Positions 57,453 through 64,000 of a stretch of 64,000 bases of DNA are shown here, in pieces (position 1 is the first letter of the stretch; every line of letters starts with the position of its first letter). This DNA comes from an uncultured Clostridia bacterium (GTDB lineage Bacteria > Bacillota > Clostridia > Christensenellales > Borkfalkiaceae): contig CALVMD010000002.1 of the NCBI GenBank assembly GCA_944342025.1, forward strand, positions 62,001 through 126,000. Reading direction: 5' to 3'. The notes beneath the pieces are model-generated. The model saw only the letters and a list, made by a program, of their open reading frames with translations. It ran no database searches and was not told the origin of the DNA. The translations under genes were made by a program, and so were the position numbers.

Positions 57453-58967
57453 TTACGCCATGTTATCGTATTTGCGGTAAGAGACCGCCTCTAAAATATG
57501 CTCGGGGCGGATGCGCTCGGAGCCGGCCATGTCTGCGATCGTGCGGGCAACCTTGATGATGCGAGAGCGCGCCCTTGCCGAAAGGCGCAGGCTTTCGAAC
57601 GACATCCGCAAAATGTCTTCGCACTCCCCGTCGAGCGGGCAGTATTCTTTGATCTCTTTTTCGCCCATGTCCGCGTTGGAACGTGCGCCGCCGAAGCGCC
57701 CGCGCTGCACTTCGCGCGCGGCCTCCACCCTCTTTTTCACCTCGGCGCTGCGCTCTTCCAGTTCACCGCCCGCAAGGTCGTCGTATCTGACCGAATCCAC
57801 TTCGACCTGAATGTCGATGCGGTCGAGCAGCGGCCCGCTCACGCGCGAGCGGTATTTGCGGATGGCGGCGGGCGTGCAGGTGCAGACCTTGTCCGCCGAA
57901 CCGTAATTGCCGCACGGGCAGGGATTCATGCTCGCGCAGAGCATGAAATTGGCGGGGAACGTGACCGCGCCGCCCGCGCGGGTGACGGTGATCACGCCGT
58001 CTTCGAGGGGCTGGCGGAGCGCTTCGAGCGTTGAACGGTGATATTCGGGCATTTCGTCCAGAAACAAAACGCCGTGGTGCGCGAGGCTGATCTCCCCCGG
58101 CTTGACCGTGCGCGAACCGCCCCCGCACATCGCGACGGTGGTCGCCGTATGATGGGGCGAACGGAAAGGACGCATGTCCACGATCCCCTCCGCGCCGAGA
58201 ACGCCCGCGACCGAATGGATCTTGGTGACTTCGAGCGCCTCTTCGAAGGTCATATCGGGCATGATGGCGGGAATGCAGCGCGCGAGCATGGTCTTGCCCG
58301 TACCGGGAGGCCCCACCAGCAGAATGTTGTGCCCGCCGCTGACGGCGACTTCGAGCGCGCGCTTTGCCGTCGCCTGGCCCTTGACGTATGCGAGGTCAAA
58401 CTTGTATTCCCTTTCCCCGCCGCTCCGATACGCTTTGACGGGAAGAGGCGGAATGGGATTCAGGCCGCTGAGATGGTCGACGACCGCCGAAAGGCTGTCC
58501 GCCGCATACGTCTCCACGCCCGAAAGGTAAGACGCCTCCTCTTGATTGGCGGAAGGGATGATAAATTTCGTATACCCCGCCGCCTTTGCCGAGATGAGAA
58601 GGGGCAGAATGCCCGTGACGGGGCGCAGTGCGCCGTCGAGGGCGAGTTCGCCCAAGAATACGATGCCGCCGCAGTCGGCGGTAAGCTGCTCGGTCGCTTT
58701 CAGGATGCCGACGGCGATGGCGAGGTCGAACGCCGACCCCTCCTTTTTAATGTCGGCGGGCGCGAGGTTGACGGTGATCTTGGAGAGCGGAAATTTCCGC
58801 CCGCTGTTTTTGAGCGCGGAGCGGACGCGCTCGCGGCTCTCTTTGACGGCGGCGTCGGGCAGGCCGACCAGCTCATACGACGGAATGCCGTTGTTGATGT
58901 CCGTTTCCGCCACCACGGGCACGCCGTCCAGCCCCACGAGCGCAAAACTCATTACTTTCGATAACAT
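57453..58967 (-). CDS. comM: YifB/ComM-type Mg chelatase-like AAA+ ATPase
   Basis: A 504-residue protein. The N-terminal domain starts VMSFALVGLDGVPVVAETDI and the ATPase has GPPGTGKTMLARCIP and VLFLDEMPEYHR, followed by the Mg_chelatase C-terminal domain ending near LEAVSYRKYD. ComM proteins are branch-migration helicases in transformation. dprA follows after 12 bp. This gene and dprA alone do not show that the organism is competent. Confidence 0.93.
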   Translation of the reverse strand: MLSKVMSFALVGLDGVPVVAETDINNGIPSYELVGLPDAAVKESRERVRSALKNSGRKFPLSKITVNLAPADIKKEGSAFDLAIAVGILKATEQLTADCGGIVFLGELALDGALRPVTGILPLLISAKAAGYTKFIIPSANQEEASYLSGVETYAADSLSAVVDHLSGLNPIPPLPVKAYRSGGEREYKFDLAYVKGQATAKRALEVAVSGGHNILLVGPPGTGKTMLARCIPAIMPDMTFEEALEVTKIHSVAGVLGAEGIVDMRPFRSPHHTATTVAMCGGGSRTVKPGEISLAHHGVLFLDEMPEYHRSTLEALRQPLEDGVITVTRAGGAVTFPANFMLCASMNPCPCGNYGSADKVCTCTPAAIRKYRSRVSGPLLDRIDIQVEVDSVRYDDLAGGELEERSAEVKKRVEAAREVQRGRFGGARSNADMGEKEIKEYCPLDGECEDILRMSFESLRLSARARSRIIKVARTIADMAGSERIRPEHILEAVSYRKYDNMA

Positions 58968-58987
58968 ATTTCTCTCCCGTTTGAAAA

Positions 58988-59018
58988 AGGAAATTCCGCG
59001 GTACGCGGAATTTCCTTC
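58988..59018 (-). terminator. Terminator of the 59022 glycosyltransferase gene
   Basis: AAGGAAATTCCGCG and its complement pair over 14 bp around GTA; on the minus strand CCTTTTTC follows. Confidence 0.85.
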
Positions 59019-59021
59019 TGA

Positions 59022-61169
59022 TCAGATCCTGTAAAAACCGTTGTTGAGAAAACTCGTCCAGCCGAAGCAGTACCGCGCCGCCGAAACGGTCGTCGGGAAC
59101 CCGTACGTCATGGGGAGCATGAGGATAAACACGACGGCATACAGCACGAGAAGCGCGGCAAGCACTTTGACCGTCGCATTCATCCCGATGCCGAGCACCT
59201 TGGTTTTGCCGCTCCTGTCGTGGACGTACACGGTATAAAACGCGAGCGGAATAAAACCGATGTAGAAGGCCGAAAAGAGCATACCGTGCGCCGCGCCCGC
59301 GTTCGGGGAAAAAGCGAAGGACAAAAGCGATGCCAACAGGCCGAGCGCAAACACCGCGTAGACGCGCATGATGCGCGGCGCGTATTTGGAGGCGTACGCG
59401 CCCTTTTTGCCGCCCGTCGCGGCGTACAGAACGGCGTAGACGGTCATGAACAAAAGCCCGAGCAACGCCGTCAGCGTCATGAGCGGATTCATCTGCACAT
59501 TGAGCGCGAGATACCGATTCCCCTCCGACGCGGACAGGAGCGTTGCCCCTTTCAGCCCGATCAGCCAGCCGAACGCGTTGGACGCGTTCGCGGCGGTATA
59601 AGAAGTCATATTCCCGACGGTAAAGCAGTCCGCGACCGCCCTGCCGATCAGGTTCAGGATGCCGAGCGCCGGATTTTCGGGGTCGGCCTCATAATAGCGA
59701 ACATAACTGTAATAGGAAGCGAGGGAAGAGAGCATGACCGCAAGCACCGTGCCGATGATGAACGACACGAAAAAGAACGCGTAGATGAGTTTGGTGCGAT
59801 ACCCCGACTCCGCAGTCAGTGCGGCCTCGTCGCGCTCGTAGCGGTCAAGGTTTTCCTGCATCTCGGCCTCCGTCTCCGCGACGGCGTTCGCGTCGCTCAT
59901 GGCCTTGCGCAGTTTGCGCTTTTCATAGGCGACCGCCCTGTGGTGGCGCACGGCGCCGAGTATGAACAGCGCGAGAACGGCAAGCCCCGCGAACAGCATT
60001 TTGGGATCGACGGCGAAGGCAAAAGCGAACGCCAGGCCCGAAAAGAGAACGGACAATCCCGTATGCACGGGCCGCTCCGAAGAGACGCCTCGCGCATAGA
60101 ATTTATACATGAAAAAGAAGGAAAGGACGACAAAGAATGCCGAAACGGAAAGAGAGAGCCCCAGCCGCCCCACCGTGAGCGCAAGGCCTCCGGAAGCGAA
60201 CAGCGCCGCAAACAGAAGGCCGAACGCGTCGCTTTTGAACACGTCTTTGCCGAAGAAGTACGCGAACGCCACGAGCGCCGCCGTAAACAGAAGGGGCATA
60301 AAGCGCAGCCCGAAAGGACTGACGCCGAAAATCAGCACGCCCAGAGACAGGATGAGCGCCGAAAGCGGCCCTGAATCGGAATCGATGTTATAAACGCTCC
60401 CCTCGAACACCTGCCCGCCGAGGAACACGTTGTCGATCTGCATGAGGGAATACATCTCGTCTTCGGTGAACCGCGACCGGACGGAATCGCCTTGCCTAGG
60501 CATAAACCGGCTGTCGGAGGCATAAACAAGATCGTCCGGGTTGTTGCGGATCGCGTCGCGCAGCGCCGTGCTGCTGCTCCAATTGCTGTAAGCCTCGCTC
60601 ACGTCCTCGACCGTGACGTATGCGGGGATCCTGTTGCTCTCCGTATCGATGAACGCCACCTCGTTGATGAGCATTTCTTCTTCCGTTCGAATACGGATGA
60701 GGCTGTAAGAAGGGGACGGCGCGCTGGTGCCCGCCTCCTCGTTTGCCAGATCGGCGACCCGCACCCAATTATAATTCGCACCCGAAAAGCCGTCGCCGCT
60801 CGCGGAATAGATATTCCCGAAAACAAAATCGCCGAGGCGGCTCGTTCCCGTCCAGCTGATAGAAGAAGCGGAAGAGGAAGGCACCGTGGCATAATTCATG
60901 GTCAGCGTGGCGTCCTCTCCGATCTCGGTATAGACGGACCCGACGTTGATCCAGATCTCGTCCAGGCGGTTGCCGCCCTGGTAATCGAGATAAAACACCG
61001 CCTCCTGTTCGGGAAAAGCGCGGTATGCCCTGCCCGTAGACGAAACGCTGCCGATCGTACACAGCCCCGCTATGAGAAACACGAGCACAACAAGAAAAGC
61101 CGCCCGCGCGAATTTCGACGCGTTCGTCCACAATGCCTTTATTTTGCTTTTGTTCGCTTTGTCAGCCAT
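59022..61169 (-). CDS. Putative GT-C membrane glycosyltransferase (PMT-like)
   Basis: A 715-residue protein. After one N-terminal helix (AAFLVVLVFLIAGLCTIG) comes an extracellular beta-rich region of about 170 residues (VFYLDYQGGNRLDEIWINVG; LTMNYATVP; YSLIRIRTEEEMLINEVAFID) resembling a discoidin- or carbohydrate-binding fold, then roughly ten helices. The part FTEDEMYSLMQIDNVF with the following SDSGPLSALILSLGVLIFG and GLRFMPLLF is like the acidic-loop and helix pattern of dolichyl-phosphate-mannose-type (GT39/PMT) transferases. A charged helical insert (KRKLRKAMSDANAVAETEAEMQ) sits between helices. The exact donor and acceptor are unknown. Confidence 0.7.
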   Translation of the reverse strand: MADKANKSKIKALWTNASKFARAAFLVVLVFLIAGLCTIGSVSSTGRAYRAFPEQEAVFYLDYQGGNRLDEIWINVGSVYTEIGEDATLTMNYATVPSSSASSISWTGTSRLGDFVFGNIYSASGDGFSGANYNWVRVADLANEEAGTSAPSPSYSLIRIRTEEEMLINEVAFIDTESNRIPAYVTVEDVSEAYSNWSSSTALRDAIRNNPDDLVYASDSRFMPRQGDSVRSRFTEDEMYSLMQIDNVFLGGQVFEGSVYNIDSDSGPLSALILSLGVLIFGVSPFGLRFMPLLFTAALVAFAYFFGKDVFKSDAFGLLFAALFASGGLALTVGRLGLSLSVSAFFVVLSFFFMYKFYARGVSSERPVHTGLSVLFSGLAFAFAFAVDPKMLFAGLAVLALFILGAVRHHRAVAYEKRKLRKAMSDANAVAETEAEMQENLDRYERDEAALTAESGYRTKLIYAFFFVSFIIGTVLAVMLSSLASYYSYVRYYEADPENPALGILNLIGRAVADCFTVGNMTSYTAANASNAFGWLIGLKGATLLSASEGNRYLALNVQMNPLMTLTALLGLLFMTVYAVLYAATGGKKGAYASKYAPRIMRVYAVFALGLLASLLSFAFSPNAGAAHGMLFSAFYIGFIPLAFYTVYVHDRSGKTKVLGIGMNATVKVLAALLVLYAVVFILMLPMTYGFPTTVSAARYCFGWTSFLNNGFYRI

Positions 61170-61201
61170 ATTGTTTCCACCGATAAAGTTTCGTATATTC
61201 C

Positions 61202-61230
61202 ATTATAGCGCAAAAAAGCGGATAAGTAAA
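61202..61230 (-). promoter_or_regulatory. Promoter of the glycosyltransferase gene
   Basis: Minus-strand TTTACT (61225-61230), 17-bp spacer, TATAAT (61202-61207). Confidence 0.65.
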
Positions 61231-61275
61231 TCGTTTTTTCGCAAAAGCAGGCATTTCTCTCTTTTAACAAAAAAA

Positions 61276-61296
61276 CGCACTCCTTAACGGAGTGCG
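61276..61296 (-). terminator. Terminator of rplS
   Basis: CGCACTCC and GGAGTGCG form an 8-bp stem with a TTAAC loop, followed by seven T on the minus strand. Confidence 0.9.
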
Positions 61297-61321
61297 CTCT
61301 CTTTGCCCTGAACCGGAAACC

Positions 61322-61666
61322 TTATCTGACTTCCTTGATCTTGGCGGCTTTGCCCGTACGGCCCCTAAGGTAGTACAGTTTCGCCCTGCGGACCTTGCCC
61401 TTTCTGATCACGGTGATGTCTGCGATCTTGGGAGAGTGGACGGGGAACGTCCTCTCGACGCCTACGCCGTAAGAAAGCCTTCTCACGGTGAACGTCTCTC
61501 TGATGCCGCCGTTTTTCTTCGCTATCACGACGCCTTCGAACGCCTGCAATCTCTCGCGCGTGCCCTCGACGACCTTCACGCTCACTTTTACGGTGTCGCC
61601 TACGTTGAAAGCGGGAACGCTGTCTTTGAGATTCTCTTTCTCGATAGCTTCGATCAATCCTTTCAT
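61322..61666 (-). CDS. rplS: 50S ribosomal protein bL19
   Basis: A 114-residue bL19: [70 protein letters not shown] and [14 protein letters not shown] are all conserved. The start at 61666 has GGAGG and gives the usual length; a start five codons earlier lies inside that ribosome site. In most Firmicutes rplS follows trmD; here it comes after yraN with its own promoter. Confidence 0.97.
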   Translation of the reverse strand: MKGLIEAIEKENLKDSVPAFNVGDTVKVSVKVVEGTRERLQAFEGVVIAKKNGGIRETFTVRRLSYGVGVERTFPVHSPKIADITVIRKGKVRRAKLYYLRGRTGKAAKIKEVR

Positions 61667-61735
61667 CGACTTTACCTCCATTGTTACTAAGCGTTCGTGG
61701 CCGTATTGCCAGAGGACCGCCCGAAGTCTTTTGCT

Positions 61736-61764
61736 ATTTTACCATATTTTTATGGGCATGGCAA
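61736..61764 (-). promoter_or_regulatory. Promoter of rplS
   Basis: Minus-strand TTGCCA (61759-61764), 17-bp spacer, TAAAAT (61736-61741), giving a leader of about 65 nt. Confidence 0.7.
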
Positions 61765-61809
61765 CCGTTTTTCGGCCGGATTGCCCATTTTTTTTGTTTT
61801 TTTATCCGC

Positions 61810-62172
61810 CTACGCCGTGAATGCGGCTACGATATGGCGCACCTCGCCTTCGAATATTTCCAGAACGTCGAAACGGACGGGCAGCTCTTCCCCCGCGCAC
61901 ATGAGAAAGTATTCGGCGATGCGGATGTACCGCTGTTCCTTTTTATACCCGACCGCCTCCGCGGGCGTACCGAAAGTCTCCGTCAAGCGGGTCTTGACCT
62001 CGCAGAAAACGACCGTGTCTCCGTCCCGCGCGACGATGTCCGCCTCGCCGAACGGCGTCACATAATTCGTCTTCAAGATCCGGTAGCCGAGCTTTTTCAG
62101 GTATTTTACTCCCCTCTTTTCCCCGGCTTTGCCCAAAACTTTTTTGTGAAAGTCCTGCGGTGAATTTCGCAT
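61810..62172 (-). CDS. yraN: UPF0102 nuclease-fold protein YraN
   Basis: A 120-residue protein of the UPF0102 family with the restriction-endonuclease-like fold: GEKRGVKYLKKLGYRIL, the GEADIVARDGDTVVFCEVKTR catalytic-like D-x-ExK core and FDVLEIF. The role is unproven, perhaps DNA processing. The ATG at 62172 overlaps rnhB by 67 bp and has GGGAG upstream; a shorter start within the overlap cannot be excluded. Confidence 0.88.
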   Translation of the reverse strand: MRNSPQDFHKKVLGKAGEKRGVKYLKKLGYRILKTNYVTPFGEADIVARDGDTVVFCEVKTRLTETFGTPAEAVGYKKEQRYIRIAEYFLMCAGEELPVRFDVLEIFEGEVRHIVAAFTA

Positions 62173-62753
62173 AAACCGTACTCCCGAATCGCCTGCATAT
62201 GCGCGGCGGTGCCGTATCCTTTATGCACGGCAAACCCGTACTGCGGATAAAGTTTGTCATATTCACGCATCAGCGCGTCGCGGTAGACTTTCGCGAGGAT
62301 GCTCGCCGCGCCGATCGTATACGACAGGGCGTCTCCCCCGACGATGTTGTGCTGCGGGATCGAAACGTCCAGCCTGAAATTTCCGTCCGTGATGAGAACG
62401 TCCGGCGAGACGGGCAACCTTTCGACCGCGCGTTTCATGCAAAGGCGCGTCGCCTCCAAAATGTTGAGGCGATCGATCTCTTCGTTTGAAATTTCCTCCA
62501 CGCGGCAGGCGACCGCGCGTTCGCGGATAAGCGCCGCAAGCCGCTCCCGTTCGCCCTCTCTGATCTTTTTGCTGTCGTCGATCCCCTCTATGAGATCGCC
62601 CTCGCCGAGCGGCATGATGACCGCCGCGCAGACCACGGGCCCAGCCAGCGGGCCGCGCCCCACCTCGTCGGCGCCCGCGATATAGCGTGCACCGCCCGCG
62701 AGAAGTTCGCGCTCGACGGAAAGTTTCTTTTCGGCATCCCACTGTTTTTTCAT
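62106..62753 (-). CDS. rnhB: Ribonuclease HII
   Basis: A 215-residue enzyme that removes RNA from RNA-DNA hybrids and single ribonucleotides from DNA. The core motif is YIAGADEVGRGPLAGPVV (Asp-Glu-Gly), with the second Asp in VLITDGNF and the later AASILAKVYRDALM and HKGYGTAAH. The start MKKQWDAEKK at 62753 was chosen because CGGAG lies 8 nt upstream. It follows rbgA by 16 bp. Confidence 0.96.
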   Translation of the reverse strand: MKKQWDAEKKLSVERELLAGGARYIAGADEVGRGPLAGPVVCAAVIMPLGEGDLIEGIDDSKKIREGERERLAALIRERAVACRVEEISNEEIDRLNILEATRLCMKRAVERLPVSPDVLITDGNFRLDVSIPQHNIVGGDALSYTIGAASILAKVYRDALMREYDKLYPQYGFAVHKGYGTAAHMQAIREYGLCEIHRRTFTKKFWAKPGKRGE

Positions 62754-62769
62754 TCGCATATCTCCGTTT

Positions 62770-63633
62770 TCAGCCGAAAAATCCCGCAAAATCCGCCGCG
62801 TTTTCCAGCGTGATCCTGCCGATGCGGCCCTTTCTGAAATCGTCTACGAGCGCCCGCGCCGCGCGGTCGAGATCGGACTCTCCCCCGCGCAGGACAAAGC
62901 CGCGGCGGCGGCAGATCCCTTCGAGCATGGCGTGGGGAGAAGACAGGTCTTCCAGCCCGTACCGCTCCGAAAGAAAAGACGGATACGCCGCAGAGAGTTC
63001 GCCAAGGAGCGCCTCTGCGATCTCGTAGAGATTGAGGATATCGTCGTTGATGCTGCCGATGTACGCAAGGTGCCGCGCCAGCGCCTGATCTTCGAACGCG
63101 GGCGGCATGGTTCCGGGCGTGTCCAGAAGTTCGAATCCCTGCAAGCGGATCCACTGCTTGCCGCGCGTGACTCCCGCCTTGTTGCCCGTGACCGTGCGCT
63201 TACCGCCCGCCAACGCGTTGATGATCGTGCTCTTGCCCGTGTTCGGGATGCCCGCCACCATAAAACGAAGGGGCCTGACGATACCCTTGACGGCGTCCTT
63301 TTCCCGCTTTTCGCGCATGAGTTCGTTTGCCTTCGCGGCGATCCTCTTTGCCGCCGCCGAGGCGTTTGCCGCCGAACAGGCCAGCGCGAGTGCGCCGCCC
63401 TTTGCGATCTCCGCGATAAACGCGTCCGTCTTTGCGGGATCGGCAAGGTCGCTCTTATTCAACAGATATAATACGGGCTTTGCGCCGAATAACTTTTTGA
63501 GTTTTTTATTGAACGTCGCCGCCGGCGCGCGCGCGTCGAGCACGACCATCACCCCGTCCACGAGCGGAACGCACTCTTCCATCATGCGCATCGCCTTGGT
63601 CATGTGCCCGGGGAACCATTGGATGTGTTTCAT
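62770..63633 (-). CDS. rbgA: Ribosome biogenesis GTPase RbgA (YlqF)
   Basis: A 287-residue circularly permuted GTPase for late 50S assembly. It begins MKHIQWFPGHMTKAMRMM, has the G4 motif LLNKSDL before the G1 P-loop GIPNTGKSTIINAL, and then GVTRGKQWI and LDTPGTM. A C-terminal helical domain follows. AGAGG precedes the ATG; repeat copy C lies immediately upstream. rnhB follows. Confidence 0.96.
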   Translation of the reverse strand: MKHIQWFPGHMTKAMRMMEECVPLVDGVMVVLDARAPAATFNKKLKKLFGAKPVLYLLNKSDLADPAKTDAFIAEIAKGGALALACSAANASAAAKRIAAKANELMREKREKDAVKGIVRPLRFMVAGIPNTGKSTIINALAGGKRTVTGNKAGVTRGKQWIRLQGFELLDTPGTMPPAFEDQALARHLAYIGSINDDILNLYEIAEALLGELSAAYPSFLSERYGLEDLSSPHAMLEGICRRRGFVLRGGESDLDRAARALVDDFRKGRIGRITLENAADFAGFFG

Positions 63634-63654
63634 AAAACCTCTGTCTTTCTCGCC

Positions 63655-63885
63655 CATTTTGTTTTGAGCTGTCAAAACAAAATGCTGCGATTTTGAGGCA
63701 AACCCCATTGCCCTCGCTTTGCTCGGAACAATCGGAGTTTTCCTCGCCGCGCAATATTTCAGCGCACGCTTATTATTAAAATTGCGCGACTCACCTTTCC
63801 TGCATAAGCAAAAGTGTTTGCAAACAGAGTTACGCTGCGCAAAAGCGTCGTTTTGCTTGCGCGAGTAATTATTTCACCTTCGCGC
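63655..63885 (-). repeat. Intergenic hairpin repeat, copy C
   Basis: Lies between trmD and rbgA. The outer hairpin is 63655-63666 with 63673-63684 (12-bp perfect stem, loop AGCTGT). The block 63766-63870 aligns with A 49871-49975, including GCAAA-AGTG-TTTGC (63808-63821), where A has GCCAA-AGCG-TTGGC, and a hairpin at 63839-63856. The right limit toward trmD is not sharply seen. Confidence 0.8.
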
Positions 63886-63913
63886 GGATCCTTCAAAAAA
63901 TTTTACGCTCGAT

Positions 63914-64000
63914 TCAATTTTGTGAGTCCATCAGGTCGGGGCGTTTTTCGCGCGTGAGTTTTTCCGACTGCTCCCGCCGCCACTTGTCGATCTCCGCATG
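63914..64000 (-). CDS. trmD: tRNA (guanine-N1)-methyltransferase, C-terminal fragment
   Basis: Only the last 28 codons are in the window, ending in TGA at 63914-63916. The readable end is HAEIDKWRREQS followed by TREKRPDLM, matching the conserved TrmD C-terminus (HxxIxxWRRxQSLxRTxxxRPDLL). TrmD makes m1G37 in tRNA. The gene continues beyond the right edge on the minus strand. Repeat C separates it from rbgA. Confidence 0.85.
   Translation of the reverse strand, partial: HAEIDKWRREQSEKLTREKRPDLMDSQN

Noticed and set aside
49755..63885. Repeats A-C as a CRISPR array or integron attC sites
   Set aside because: No regular spacer pattern, cas or integrase genes; the copies are 2-14 kb apart and located in operon gaps.

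Overview
The window reads as a dense, mostly minus-strand chromosomal segment of an anaerobic Firmicute (Clostridia), probably an uncultured gut-type lineage. Supporting signs are near-consensus sigma-A promoters with 17-bp spacers, strong GGAGG ribosome sites, both bacterial RQC factors (RqcH, RqcP), a CIRCE operator, an FMN riboswitch before a RibU-type ECF transporter gene, and a non-canonical [FeFe]-hydrogenase cluster. GC content is fairly high for the class. I see no rRNA, tRNA, CRISPR array, phage or transposase gene. Lineage assignment is inference; gene calls rest on recognisable motifs.

Layout. 1-3750: start of rpmE (minus), then a zinc-less alcohol dehydrogenase homologue, cardiolipin synthase and a Cof-type phosphatase (plus). 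3889-11709: rpoC and rpoB, the latter with a long acidic tail; an unusual pair of convergent promoters and a promoter-terminator pair lie upstream. 12159-16109: rqcP, an acetyltransferase, fused ispDF, two small unknowns, radA. 16181-18880: a frameshifted EamA permease, a CsoR-type repressor with its operator, a Sir2-family gene and an Rrf2 regulator with a palindrome on its -35. 18987-22981: clpX, clpP, tig (histone-like basic tail) and a decayed XRE regulator. 23252-25506: rqcH and a leaderless HhH/DUF3795 fusion.

25630-36223: nitroreductase, small membrane proteins, a hisC-unknown-HAD operon, a five-gene hydrogenase/DRTGG/ATPase/PHP cluster, a 10-TM metal exporter and an orphan sugar-ABC ATPase. 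36511-44752: argF, NADP-icd, ddl, a membrane-fused murF, an alpha/beta hydrolase with a likely AUU start, rimI-tsaB-tsaE and the FMN-riboswitch-controlled ECF gene. 45078-49731: glyA, small membrane proteins, trxA, rseC-like, hisS. 50186-58967: hslU, hslV and trmFO under a CIRCE promoter, then topA, dprA and comM. 59022-64000: a GT-C-like membrane glycosyltransferase, rplS, yraN, rnhB, rbgA and the end of trmD.

The most striking unexplained signal is an intergenic repeat family with three copies (A, about 49755-50174; B, about 51510-51826; C, about 63655-63885). Each lies just upstream of a minus-strand gene (hisS, hslU, rbgA). The copies share a series of hairpins whose stems differ by compensatory changes while some loops stay constant, and copy A is bounded by two oppositely oriented hairpins with the same loop. 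This looks like a small structured, possibly mobile, element or RNA family. The sensor-like [FeFe]-hydrogenase cluster is the second candidate for a poorly described system.
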